64,000 nt of DNA from Peptoniphilus_A genitalis (GCF_949769225.1 NZ_CATKPB010000003.1), one strand, 5' to 3'; counted from the stretch's first letter, positions 44,080 through 53,533 are shown. The notes: generated by a model from the sequence alone, not told the origin. Translations and numbers: made by a program.

Positions 44080-44108
44080 ATTATAGGAAATAAAAAACAT
44101 CTTGTCAA
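44080..44108 (-). promoter_or_regulatory. brnQ promoter
   Basis: On the minus strand TTGACA (44103-44108), a 17-base spacer and TATAAT (44080-44085) are both perfect. Transcription would start just before the T-box leader. Confidence 0.85.
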
Positions 44109-44155
44109 ATACTTTTTTAAAAATTTTCATTTTGTTAGATTTATAAAATTGAACG

Positions 44156-44187
44156 TAAAAAAACTGCCGCTATTAGGCGACAGTTTT
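44156..44187 (-). terminator. hsdR terminator
   Basis: On the minus strand AAAACTG and CAGTTTT (44160-44187) enclose a CGC/GCG inner stem and are followed by seven T. Confidence 0.75.
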
Positions 44188-44242
44188 GATTTAGATTTGA
44201 AGTTTATTTTTTAAAACTCCAATAAGAACCCGAAATAAAATT

Positions 44243-47200
44243 TTAAATTCCCACAAAGACCTCAACAATTTTTCTAATTTTATCAAGGACAGAATCTTTT
44301 TTCTTTTCTCTTGCACCATGTCTACGTGAAGTCGGTGGAAGAATGCGGTCTAATTCATCCCCTGCATAGTCCACGTATCCCTTGCTAATTGATTTTTCAA
44401 TAAACCTTCTTGAATCATCCTTTAACTTTTCATCTTCAATCAAGTCCTCTATCTTTTTACTCTTCTCCTTCTTTGCAAAAGTGTAAAAAGATTCTAAGAT
44501 GTCATCAGTATTTTTTAATTCAGACAATCTAGTTGAGTTAATAAAATTCATGATCAATTCTTCCTTAGCTCTTGTGCCAAGACTGGACCTAATTACCCTT
44601 CTTACTTCAACTTTAATACTTTCAACATCTTCATGTTCTTTAGATTTTTCCAAAATTAAAGATAAAATATAATCGAGATTTATTTCATCAGTTTTAAGCA
44701 AGTCGATTTGAAATTCAATATCAGAAAAATCAATTCCCTCATCAGACTTACCTTCTCTTTTAGAACTTAAAACACTTTCTCTAATATCAACATAGACACT
44801 CTTCATGTCTTGCATCTGCCTATCAGAAATAATCTTTTCAAAGTTTTCGAACTCATCAAAGTTTTTCAAAATATTTTCAGACTTGAGAAGTTCTCCAAAA
44901 AGTTCTGCAAATTCTTTCTTGTCTGCTTCCAAAACAATCTCTGTTGGGTCTGGGAACTTTGAAACTAACTCATTACAAATTTCTATATAACCCTTTTGAA
45001 CCTTGCCAGTTTCCTCATCCTTAAAACCATTGATGTATTCTTCATAAGACTTTTCCAAGATAACATTGACAATATTCTCATCTCCAAAGGTCTTAATGGC
45101 ATCCTTTGTCGCCTTCTCCAAGTCCCTAAAGCAGACAATGTTTCCAAAAGTTTTTACCTTGTTGAGAATCCTATTAGTTCTTGAAAAAGCTTGAATAAGT
45201 CCATGATACCTTAAGTTTTTATCAACAAATAATGTGTTTAAAGTAGGAGCATCGAAGCCCGTCAAAAACATACCAACAACAATAAGCAAGTCAACTTGTT
45301 TATCCTTTACCTTTAGAGATAAGTCCTTGTAGTAATTTTGGAACTCATTGCCGTTAGTAGAGAAGTTTGTCTTAAAGTAACCATTGTAATCATCTATTAC
45401 CTTATCCAAAAACTCCTTAGCAGAAGATTCCATAGCAGAAGGATCAAAGTTTTCTTCAGAAATTTCTCCAATAGCCCTTTGCTCTTCATTAGCTGCAAAA
45501 CTATAAATAGTAGCTACCTTTAACCTCTTACCTTCAGGCAAAGACTCCTGTTGTCTTTGAAACTCTTCATAATATAACTTAGCAGCATCAACACTTTGAA
45601 CAGCAAACATTGCATTAAATCCATTGAGCCTTCTATGCTTCAAATCATAAAACTCATTGCGGTGGGTTTTAGTATCAAAGACATCGAGAATGTACTTAGT
45701 AATCTCACTAATTCTTTCAGGGTGAAGAAGCATTTTCTTTTCCAATTGCTCTAACTTCTTTTCATCATCCTCTTTTTCAGCACTTTTGAATTTAGGCTTG
45801 ATGTTGTTATAATCAACCTTGAACTTTAGCACCTTTCCATCACGAATGGCATCAGTAATTACATAAGAGTGAAGTTGTGCCCCAAAAACTCCCGCAGTTG
45901 TATCACCACCAAGAGAATTTTCTGGGAAAATTGGCGTACCAGTAAAACCAAATTGGTAGTATTTCTTAAAAGCCTTTCTTATATTTTTTTGTGCATCACC
46001 AAATTGAGAGCGGTGACACTCATCATAAATAAGAACACACTGCTTATCATAAATATCGTGATTAGGATTCTTCTTCACAAACTCATTTAACTTTTGAATA
46101 GTAGTTACAACAATCCTGTTGTCATCCTTTTCGATGCACCTCTTAAGCTCCTTAGTATCCTTGCTACCATTGACAGAGTCAGGTTGAAATCTTTGGTACT
46201 CCTTCATAGTTTGATAGTCAAGATCCTTCCTATCAACAACAAAAAACACCTTGTCAATAAAGTCCAAATTAGTAGCAAGCCTTGCCGCCTTAAAAGAAGT
46301 TAAAGTCTTACCAGACCCAGTAGTGTGCCAAATAAAACCGCCAGCCTCAGGTCTGCCAAACTTTTTCGCCTCATAACTAGACCTTATCTTCCATAAGATT
46401 CTTTCAGTTGCAGCAATTTGATAAGGACGCATAATCAAAAGAGTATTGTTGACATCAAAGACACAATACTTAGTTAGGACTTCAAGAACAACACGTTTTT
46501 CGAAAAAAGTCCTAGTAAAATCCTCCAAGTCACAGATAACTTTATTCTTGGCATCAGCCCACTCGCAAGTGAACTCATAATTGTTTTTATTTTGAGCCGT
46601 AGTGTTTGCAAAATACCTGGTGTAAGTCCCATTAGAAATTACAAAAATTTGCACAAACTTATAAAGAGAATTATCACTATTAAAACTTTCCTTGCTATAC
46701 CTGTGAATTTGGTTAAAAGCCTCATGCAAGTTTACCCCTCTTTTTTTAAGCTCAATGTGGACAAGGGGCAAGCCATTTACCAGAATTGTTACATCATAAC
46801 GATTTTGATTTTTGCCCTCTCCCCTCACCTGATTAGTAACCTGCAAGAAATTATTGTGAATATTCTTCTTGTCAATGATCTTGATGTTTTGCAAATGACC
46901 ATCATCAAAAGTGAAATCATAAATATAATCTTCTTGAATCTTCCTAGTCTTTTCAACCATCCCATCATTAGGAGAATCTAAATATTCAACTAAGAATCTT
47001 TTCCACTCATCATCAGAAAAGGAAAGGCTATTTAACTTCTCAATTTGTAGCCTCAAGTTCCTATATAAGTCCTCACTAGTCTTCGTCTTTATAAACTCAT
47101 AACCCTGAGAAACTAAATTATCAATCATCTTCCTTTCAAGATCACTTTCACTTTGATAGGAAGACTCTCTAGCACTTAAGTCCTTTTTAAAATTTGCTAG

Positions 47201-47263
47201 AATAATTCCATTGGTCATCTCAGCAATAGTCGACGTATTGTAATTTATGATTTTCTCGGACAT
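44243..47263 (-). CDS. hsdR: Type I restriction enzyme, endonuclease/translocase subunit HsdR
   Basis: A 1006-residue motor-nuclease. The N-terminal PD-(D/E)xK nuclease has Asp 157 (RYDVTIL) and IELKK at 170-174. The translocase shows Walker A HTTGSGKT (residues 313-320), DEAD-like DECH (414-417), and the later helicase motif IVVGMFLTGFDAPTLNTL. Length and order are those of a complete HsdR. It cuts DNA lacking the host methylation pattern, acting with HsdM and HsdS. It is last in the hsdM-hsdS-hsdR operon, 12 bases after hsdS. Confidence 0.95.
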   Translation of the reverse strand: MSEKIINYNTSTIAEMTNGIILANFKKDLSARESSYQSESDLERKMIDNLVSQGYEFIKTKTSEDLYRNLRLQIEKLNSLSFSDDEWKRFLVEYLDSPNDGMVEKTRKIQEDYIYDFTFDDGHLQNIKIIDKKNIHNNFLQVTNQVRGEGKNQNRYDVTILVNGLPLVHIELKKRGVNLHEAFNQIHRYSKESFNSDNSLYKFVQIFVISNGTYTRYFANTTAQNKNNYEFTCEWADAKNKVICDLEDFTRTFFEKRVVLEVLTKYCVFDVNNTLLIMRPYQIAATERILWKIRSSYEAKKFGRPEAGGFIWHTTGSGKTLTSFKAARLATNLDFIDKVFFVVDRKDLDYQTMKEYQRFQPDSVNGSKDTKELKRCIEKDDNRIVVTTIQKLNEFVKKNPNHDIYDKQCVLIYDECHRSQFGDAQKNIRKAFKKYYQFGFTGTPIFPENSLGGDTTAGVFGAQLHSYVITDAIRDGKVLKFKVDYNNIKPKFKSAEKEDDEKKLEQLEKKMLLHPERISEITKYILDVFDTKTHRNEFYDLKHRRLNGFNAMFAVQSVDAAKLYYEEFQRQQESLPEGKRLKVATIYSFAANEEQRAIGEISEENFDPSAMESSAKEFLDKVIDDYNGYFKTNFSTNGNEFQNYYKDLSLKVKDKQVDLLIVVGMFLTGFDAPTLNTLFVDKNLRYHGLIQAFSRTNRILNKVKTFGNIVCFRDLEKATKDAIKTFGDENIVNVILEKSYEEYINGFKDEETGKVQKGYIEICNELVSKFPDPTEIVLEADKKEFAELFGELLKSENILKNFDEFENFEKIISDRQMQDMKSVYVDIRESVLSSKREGKSDEGIDFSDIEFQIDLLKTDEINLDYILSLILEKSKEHEDVESIKVEVRRVIRSSLGTRAKEELIMNFINSTRLSELKNTDDILESFYTFAKKEKSKKIEDLIEDEKLKDDSRRFIEKSISKGYVDYAGDELDRILPPTSRRHGAREKKKDSVLDKIRKIVEVFVGI

Positions 47264-47275
47264 AATAACTCCTTT

Positions 47276-49141
47276 CTATTTAGGAAAATTCAAAAGCCTT
47301 TCTCTATAATACTCATACTGTTTTTGTCTTAAATCAATCTCTTTAGGTAAACCTTCATTAATATCATTTACCAACTTATCAAACTTATCGAGAATAGAAA
47401 CGACATAGTCTTGTACCTCCATTGGTGGCACTAAAATTCTATATTCCATTATTTTTTTCTTATCCCCTCTTGGCATCTTAGCGCCCTTTGAAAAATTAAT
47501 ATTATAATCAAAAAATTTCTCAGAAGATAATACATGGTATAAATATTTTGGTAATATATTATTCTTCCAATCATCTTTTATCACAAAAATAAGAACGTCT
47601 CCATTTGCTCCTCCAAATCTATCTGACAGCCAAATTTTTCTTAAATAAGGTCTAATATTACCTAACAAAACATCATTCTCTCTAAATATATTAACTTTTC
47701 CTTCTGGAGGTAAATATGAAGAATCAACTTTCCCACATTTATCTTTTAACAAATTATCGACACCAACATAATTGTTGTTATTTAATTTATTAACATTAAC
47801 TTTTTCCTTAGAATAATTTGTAATATCTTTTAATAAGAAATCACTTACATTATATATATATCTAATTCCCACAACATCGCAAGCTTGCTTTAATGTGGCA
47901 AAATAGCTCTTAAGAGTTATTTTGCGGCGTGCGGCGTGCGGCGTGCTATCACTCTTGTATTCAAATGTCAAGAGTTTTTCACGGTAATATTCATATTGTT
48001 TTTGCCTTTGTTCAATTTCCTCTGGCAACAAACCCTGAGTATCAGAAAGCAAGTTTTGAAACTTATCCAAAACCTCAACAACCTTATTTTGAACATATAT
48101 ACTTGGTATAGGTACCTTATAATTATCTGTAACTCCTGTTGATATCTGAGGTAACTTTCCTGAAATTGCATTATCTAAGAAATATCTCAAATTATTTTTT
48201 AAAATATAATATAAAAATTTTATATTTAATTTCTTTTCGTCCAAACTTGAATAGGACCACATTTCATTTTTATGAGTAAAATCTCTATCATAATATTCAA
48301 AGTCTATATTTCCTCTTGACTTAACTATTACGCTTGGTTTATTTATAATATTTTCAATTCCAACTTCTTCAGGCAAAAGATTTGCTGTAGTATTTCCACC
48401 AGCGAATACTTTAACACTAGAATCTTCCTTATCTAAACTCTTCATTTTCTCAGCGGTTATTTTTATACCTCTTTGTCTTAAACATAGTTCAGATATTTTT
48501 ACAAAATCAAAACTTATTTCATCTTCTGATTGATAGAATTCCTTTGTAAGTTTGGTTAAATATTTTTCACTTAAAAGCATATCTCTATAAAATTCACACT
48601 GCTTATTTCTTGCCTGTAACTCTGCCTGTAACTCAGTAACATAATTTGTGAATTTATCAAGTGTTTTAACAATTTTTTCTAGCGTTTCTTTGCTAGTAAG
48701 TGGGATTTCGATTGTTGAAATATTTTCTTTGGAAACACTTGGTATTCCTGCTCCATGCTTAGAGTCTTGAAGTTTTATTTGATTCATTTTTAATATATGA
48801 TATATGAATCTATTGAAAGTCTCGTAATCATAATCGTATTTGGTTACTAATTTACTATTTGGAATAACAGAATAAGCATGTGCTCCAAGCCAAAATTTTT
48901 CATTAATAAAATTTACAAATCCAGCTGAAGCTCCTCCCTGAGAAACAGTAATAACATCTTCGTTTCTGTTAAAAAGATCAATATATCCAGATGGTAACAT
49001 ACCCCCATTAATGACAGGATAGTCCCCTTCTTCTAACATATCTTTTTTATTGAGTTGTTTTCCTTTTGAAATCTCGCAAACTTCCCCTAGCTTCTTCCAC
49101 TCTACCTTTTCATTTTTTAATAGTTCATCTATCTTACTCAT
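47276..49141 (-). CDS. hsdS: Type I specificity subunit HsdS with three target-recognition domains, phase-variable
   Basis: The start is at ATG 49141 (MSKIDELLKNEKVEWKKLGE), behind GGGAG and overlapping the hsdM end; this gives 621 residues. Normal HsdS has about 400 residues and two recognition domains. Here three domains are seen (about 15-150, 205-345 and 425-575). Each is followed by a coiled-coil segment: RNKQCEFYRDMLLSEKYL, QRQKQYEYYREKLLTF and LRQKQYEYYRERLLNF. Between domains 2 and 3, residues 399-407 (STPHAARRK) are coded by three 7-bp repeats. With two or four repeats the frame meets a stop within a few codons, giving a canonical two-domain HsdS of about 405 residues. Confidence 0.9.
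   Translation of the reverse strand: MSKIDELLKNEKVEWKKLGEVCEISKGKQLNKKDMLEEGDYPVINGGMLPSGYIDLFNRNEDVITVSQGGASAGFVNFINEKFWLGAHAYSVIPNSKLVTKYDYDYETFNRFIYHILKMNQIKLQDSKHGAGIPSVSKENISTIEIPLTSKETLEKIVKTLDKFTNYVTELQAELQARNKQCEFYRDMLLSEKYLTKLTKEFYQSEDEISFDFVKISELCLRQRGIKITAEKMKSLDKEDSSVKVFAGGNTTANLLPEEVGIENIINKPSVIVKSRGNIDFEYYDRDFTHKNEMWSYSSLDEKKLNIKFLYYILKNNLRYFLDNAISGKLPQISTGVTDNYKVPIPSIYVQNKVVEVLDKFQNLLSDTQGLLPEEIEQRQKQYEYYREKLLTFEYKSDSTPHAARRKITLKSYFATLKQACDVVGIRYIYNVSDFLLKDITNYSKEKVNVNKLNNNNYVGVDNLLKDKCGKVDSSYLPPEGKVNIFRENDVLLGNIRPYLRKIWLSDRFGGANGDVLIFVIKDDWKNNILPKYLYHVLSSEKFFDYNINFSKGAKMPRGDKKKIMEYRILVPPMEVQDYVVSILDKFDKLVNDINEGLPKEIDLRQKQYEYYRERLLNFPK
47924..47946. repeat. GC-rich heptanucleotide tandem repeat (GCGGCGT x3) inside hsdS
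   Basis: Three exact copies of GCGGCGT (47924-47944), plus GC, lie in an AT-rich gene. The unit length is not a multiple of three, so slipped-strand changes shift the reading frame. On the coding strand two units lead to GCA AAA TAA (stop), and four units to CAA AAT AAC TCT TAA (stop). Three units keep the frame open into a third recognition domain. Confidence 0.93.
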
Positions 49142-50714
49142 CTTCAAGCTCCCTTACTATTTCATTTATAGAAGCTCTTAGCTCGTCTATTTTCTTTACA
49201 GTTGCATCAATTTCTTTGTTGAGGACCTTGATGTCTATCTTTTCCCTGGTGTCTTCCTTTTCTACATAAGTGGAAACTGAAAGGTTGTAGTCATTTTCTA
49301 CTATTTCATCTATGTCTACATATCTGGAGAAGTATTCCTTTTCTTCACGATTTTTAAATTCCTCTACTATTGCCTGGATGTTCTCTTCTTCCAAGATATT
49401 GTTGTTAGTTTCCTTCTTAAATTCCTTGCTTGCATCAATAAATAAGATTTTATTTTCTGTCTTGTTTTTCGCCATTACTAGGACGCAAGTTGCTATTGAT
49501 GTCCCAAAGAAGAGATTTTCCGGTAGTTGTATTACACAATCGATGAAGTTGTTATCCACTAGGTACTGCCTTATTGTTTTTTCTGCTCCCTTCCTATAAA
49601 AAATCCCTGGGAAACATACTATGGCAGCCCTTCCTTGACTTGATAAATAAAAAAGTGAATGTAGGATAAAGGCATAATCTGCGTAAGATTTTGGTGCCAA
49701 CTTACCTGCTGGAGCAAATCTTTCATCACTTATTAGTGTTGGATCCTTATCTCCTATCCACTTTATTGAATAAGGTGGATTTGAAACAATGGCATCAAAA
49801 GGTTTTTCATCTCCATGAAGAGGATTTATGAGGGTGTCTCCCCTTCTTATAGAAAAGTTGTTGTAGTTGACATTGTGAAGGAACATATTCATACGAGCTA
49901 GGTTGAAGTTGGTCATGTTGATTTCTTGACCAAAGAAGCCTTCGTCAATTATATGTTCATCAAATTGCTTCTTCATTTGCAAGAGCAGGGACCCACTTCC
50001 GCAAGTAGGATCATAAACCTTGTTGATGCTTGTCTTGCCTTCCATTACTATCCTTGCCAAGAGTTTTGATACTGTTTGTGGTGTGAAGAATTCTCCACCT
50101 GACTTACCTGCATTGCTTGCGTAGTTAGAAATTAAATATTCGTAGGCATCGCCAAAGGCATCTATGTCATTGTTTTTGAAGTCGCCAAAGTTTATTTTAT
50201 CAATCCCTGTTAATATGTCACATAATCTTTTGTTTTTCTCTGCGACTGTTCCGCCTAGTTTGTTGCTTCTTGTATCTACATCTTCGAAGAGTCCTTTTAT
50301 GTCATCTTCTGATTGAAAACCTACTGCACTTCCTTCGATATCTTTAAATATATTTGCAAGGTCTGTGTTTAAGTTTTCGTTATTTTTTGCTGTCTTTACT
50401 ACGTTTTTAAAGAGTTGGCTTGGCAAGATAAAGAAGCCCTTATCTTCTACTGTGTTTGGTCTAAAATCTTGCTCTGCTTCTTCATCTGAAATTTCTGCAT
50501 AGTCAAATTCCAAATCTCCTGCTTCGTGTTCTGCTTCGTTAAAAAATTCTGTAATATTTTCTGAAATAAATCTATAAAATAAAATTCCTAATATGTATTG
50601 TTTGAAGTCCCAGCCGTCTACTGCTCCTCTAACATCATCAGCTATTGCCCATATTTTTCTATGGAGCTCTGCTCTTTGCACTGTCTCTAAGTTTTCTTTT
50701 ATCTTATCAGCCAT
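49134..50714 (-). CDS. hsdM: Type I DNA methyltransferase subunit HsdM
   Basis: A 526-residue N6-adenine methyltransferase. The N-terminal HsdM helical domain (about 8-150) precedes the methyltransferase core, with SAM motif I DPTCGSGS (235-242) and catalytic motif IV NPPY (312-315). The C-terminal coil contacts HsdS. It methylates the host site and, with HsdS and HsdR, forms the restriction complex. It is first in the operon, its end overlaps the hsdS start by 8 bases, and GAGAGG precedes its ATG. Confidence 0.95.
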   Translation of the reverse strand: MADKIKENLETVQRAELHRKIWAIADDVRGAVDGWDFKQYILGILFYRFISENITEFFNEAEHEAGDLEFDYAEISDEEAEQDFRPNTVEDKGFFILPSQLFKNVVKTAKNNENLNTDLANIFKDIEGSAVGFQSEDDIKGLFEDVDTRSNKLGGTVAEKNKRLCDILTGIDKINFGDFKNNDIDAFGDAYEYLISNYASNAGKSGGEFFTPQTVSKLLARIVMEGKTSINKVYDPTCGSGSLLLQMKKQFDEHIIDEGFFGQEINMTNFNLARMNMFLHNVNYNNFSIRRGDTLINPLHGDEKPFDAIVSNPPYSIKWIGDKDPTLISDERFAPAGKLAPKSYADYAFILHSLFYLSSQGRAAIVCFPGIFYRKGAEKTIRQYLVDNNFIDCVIQLPENLFFGTSIATCVLVMAKNKTENKILFIDASKEFKKETNNNILEEENIQAIVEEFKNREEKEYFSRYVDIDEIVENDYNLSVSTYVEKEDTREKIDIKVLNKEIDATVKKIDELRASINEIVRELEDE

Positions 50715-50970
50715 TTATACTACCTCTCTTATTTATTTTTCATCTTTTATTCTTCTATTTTTTGTGGCTTATTATCAAAGTATTTAAAAGTCCTCGCATA
50801 TAATTAGGATATCATTTTTAGATGTTTCTTACAAAGAAAATGTTTGCTATCTAAGAATTTCTTTTTATAATTTTCTTTTACATTTACTCTTTTTATTTTT
50901 GCTCTTCTTGCTTGTTCTATTCACTTCTTGCTCTTTAATATTAAATCTATAACTTAACTTCTTTTTTATT

Positions 50971-51005
50971 ACTTAATACTTAATACTTATTACTTAATAC
51001 TTATT
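50971..51005. repeat. Heptamer tandem repeat ACTTAAT/ACTTATT, five units
   Basis: Five consecutive 7-base units: ACTTAAT, ACTTAAT, ACTTATT, ACTTAAT, ACTTATT. They lie about 260 bases upstream of hsdM. Such tracts can change length by slippage and alter spacing of upstream control sequences. Confidence 0.8.
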
Positions 51006-51048
51006 ACCTCTTGCTCAATTTTTCTTTCTTAATTTCTTATTACCCTTA

Positions 51049-51121
51049 ACTTCTTTCTTCTTTATTCATTACTTCTTTCTTCTTTATTCATTACTTCTTT
51101 TTTCTTTCTTCTTTATTCATT
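51049..51121. repeat. 22-bp tandem repeat, three units
   Basis: Units 51049-51070 and 51071-51092 are identical (ACTTCTTTCTTCTTTATTCA plus TT). The third (51093-51121) has a 7-base pyrimidine insertion. The tract is strictly pyrimidine-rich on the plus strand. Confidence 0.8.
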
Positions 51122-51207
51122 GCTTATTATTCTTTACTCTTTACTCTCCCCTATTACTTCCAAAATAATTTTCATTTTTTCACTTTATAAAAGTGAACAC
51201 AAAAAAT

Positions 51208-52680
51208 GGCTCTATGTCAAATATTGGGGGACTCGTTAATTCAAGTCTCTCTTTTTATTTAAAAATCAATACTTAGACGCTAATTAAACTATTAATTCTA
51301 AAACGACAAAAAAATACTAAAAATAAACATAGCAAACAAATCCCTAGGGGTTTTATGAAAATTTCCTGTTTTCTTATTACTACTTACAAGCAAACATAAT
51401 TCTTTTTCTAAACAAATTGAAGTTTTTCATACCAAAACAATTTCTCTTTAAGGTCTTTATCTTAGTATGGGTACCTTCAAGAGGACCATTAGACCAAGGA
51501 TAATCAAAAGAAGTACATATCTCATAAAACCAGTTATTAAAAGCAGTGATACAAGCTTTAAATTCCTTTAAATTAGATTCTTCAGCTCTTCTTATCCATT
51601 TTCTTAAAGATTTAGCTGCTCTAACTCTATTGGGTTGACTGAGGACATATTGGTAAAAAATTTCCTTTAGCCTGTATGTCAATTTTAAATATTCATTCAA
51701 ATCAAGCATTAGAGAACCTTCTTTAGCTTGGTCAGTGGTTAGTTTAGAAGTAGGTTCTGTAATTAGACTCTTGCTTCTCTAAAAATATTTTCTAAGCTTA
51801 GAAGAAATATCCTTTTGAATCCTCTTTCTAACATTCTCTAGAGCCCAAGAAACTCGTTCGATAAAATGATACCTGTCAACAATATGAATAGCAGTTTTAA
51901 ATAATCTGTTCTTAACAGACTTAAAAGTATTAGACATATCACTTACAAAAAACTTAACAGTTTGTCTTTACTTACTAGGAACTTTTTTAAAATAGTTAAA
52001 CAAGAAATTCTTATCCCTATTTGGTAAAATATAAATGATAGAGTGCTTATCACCATTAAGAAGAGAAGTCTGATACTTAAAACCTCAACTATCAACCTTA
52101 AATTTGTCTATACAAAGAACTTCAGAAAGCCTAGTTCTCGAAACACACAAACAATCTAAAATTCTCAGCACAGTATTAGAAGAAACATCATATCTATTAG
52201 CAATAGAAGAGATAGAGTACAGCTCTTTGAATTCAGAAACAATAGCAAAAACAAGCCCATTAGTCATAGTGTGACCCTTAGCAATAAAATCAAGTCCTCT
52301 TTCAAAACGACAACCACAAGACTTACAATCATACCTGGTCTTCTTTAAATGAATAAGACATTTCTTACCATGAATGTGAGTATCCTTAATCTTTTGAATT
52401 CTATGATCATGAACCCAATTATTTTAGAAGCACAGTGAGGACAAGTATCCACCTTTGTAACAGAAGCATTGACATGAACAAAATCATTATTCTCATCAAA
52501 ACTATCAAAAACTACATCTTTAAAACCTAACAAATTCATGTTATTATTATTTTGCACTTATATGCACCTCCTAGCTTTGTTTTTAGCTATTTTAAGTTTA
52601 GGACTAAATGCGTATAAGTGCAATTTTTTTACATAAAAATATCTGTTAGAGATTTACTCCCCAACAGATATTATAGAGTC
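51208..52680 (-). mobile_element. Decayed ISL3-family insertion sequence
   Basis: About 1.47 kb bounded by imperfect terminal inverted repeats: GGCTCTATGTCAAATATTGG at 51208, and GACTCTATAATATCTGTTGG read inward from 52680. It holds one transposase gene broken into pieces (see next entry). Size, ends and protein match the ISL3 family. No clear 8-bp target duplication was found. Confidence 0.75.
51380..52557 (-). pseudogene. ISL3-family transposase, broken by several stops and frameshifts
   Basis: Three readable pieces lie in order on the minus strand. The N-terminal zinc-finger part (52557-52345) has VDTCPHCASKI. A helix-turn-helix part (52267-52085) reads SISSIANRYDVSSNTVLRIL. The C-terminal DDE_Tnp_ISL3 part (51709-51380) contains SNGPLEGTHTKIKTLKRNCF, the conserved end with the catalytic Glu. 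Between them, remnants such as the HFIERVSWALENV-like region (near 51840-51880) are interrupted by stops. The gene cannot make an active transposase. Confidence 0.85.
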
Positions 52681-52974
52681 TTAAAGAATCATCTTACTAT
52701 CCATTACATTAGAAACTCTATTATTAAACTTTTCTTCAACTTTTTCTGGAGCAAATGTAAAAAGATACAAGTAAGCAGATTCTGAAGTTGATCCATAGTT
52801 TTCTTTACTTTCAAACATCATAAAATTTGCCCTGCTATCTACTGCCCAGGTAACTTATCTATATAAACTTAAAATAAGTTTTGCAGCTGAAATAATCTTT
52901 TCAAATTTCAAGTTGCTATCTGCATACATGTTCATTATATTCTTTAAAGTTTTACTTATTCTCAATCTAATCAC
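52681..52974 (-). pseudogene. Small hypothetical gene with an internal stop
   Basis: From a GTG at 52974 a 97-codon frame reads VIRLRISKTLKNIMNMYADS..., meets one TAA in the middle (after LILSLYR), then continues coherently (VTWAVDSRANFMMFESKENY...) to a stop that touches the edge of the insertion sequence. It is divergent from the XRE regulator gene. It may be a former partner of that locus; no family is recognised. Confidence 0.45.
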
Positions 52975-53123
52975 CCCAATGCAACTTATTTACAAACTTG
53001 AATGTTTGTGCTATAATATGAATATAAGTTCAGTTTGTATTATATCTCAAATTGAAGAATAATTCAAGCACTATTGTTCGTATTAAAAGCTATAAGTGCA
53101 CATTAGTACAGGAGGTTAAAGTT

Positions 53124-53525
53124 ATGGCTTTTGCGGATAGATTAAAGGAATTTCGTGAAAAAGAAAAGTTAAGTCAAGCAGATTTTGCAAAAATGATAGG
53201 AATAAGTACAAGAACTCTTGTACATTATGAAGACGGAGAAAGATACCCAAGAGATGTCGAGGTTTACAAAAAAATAGCTGAAGTTATGGACTGTGATTAC
53301 AATTATCTTCTAGAAGAAAGTGACGAGTTTTTAAATAGAGTTTATAACATGGGTGGCAAAAGAAAATTAGAAAAAGCTAGAGCATTAACAGAAGGTCTAA
53401 GCTCTTTATTTGCTGGTGGAGAAATTTCTGACGAAGATAAAGATGCTGCTTTTGAAGCTATTACTCGTGCTTATTGGGAGGCTAAAAGAGAAAACAAGAA
53501 ATACGGTCGTAAGAAAAAAGATTAG
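53124..53525 (+). CDS. XRE-family regulator, first gene of an XRE-ImmA-RhuM cassette
   Basis: A 133-residue protein. The start is set at ATG 53124, 8 bases after GGAGG, not the longer frame from 53052. Residues 3-60 form a classic lambda-repressor-like domain (LSQADFAKMIGISTRTLVHY). The C-terminal half is helical and basic. It is followed 8 bases later by an ImmA/IrrE peptidase, the arrangement in which the peptidase cleaves the repressor to switch on a mobile element or defence genes. Confidence 0.88.
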   Translation: MAFADRLKEFREKEKLSQADFAKMIGISTRTLVHYEDGERYPRDVEVYKKIAEVMDCDYNYLLEESDEFLNRVYNMGGKRKLEKARALTEGLSSLFAGGEISDEDKDAAFEAITRAYWEAKRENKKYGRKKKD

Positions 53526-53533
53526 GTGATTTT

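Larger units (their letters stand above)
50715..51207. other. Upstream region of hsdM, low-complexity pyrimidine-rich
   Basis: No gene is seen. The plus strand is almost all C/T/A runs. It holds the two tandem-repeat tracts listed separately and presumably the hsdM promoter, for which no clear -35/-10 pair could be found. Confidence 0.5.

Noticed and set aside
46592..46981. 129-residue open frame on the plus strand inside hsdR
   Set aside because: It is a mirror frame of a well-supported HsdR coding sequence, with no ribosome site or recognisable protein.
50971..51121. CRISPR array
   Set aside because: The units are directly adjacent with no spacers, and no cas genes are present.
51200..52690. 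Target-site duplication flanking the ISL3 element
   Set aside because: Flanking octamers (CAAAAAAT and TTAAAGAA) do not match, so no duplication can be claimed.
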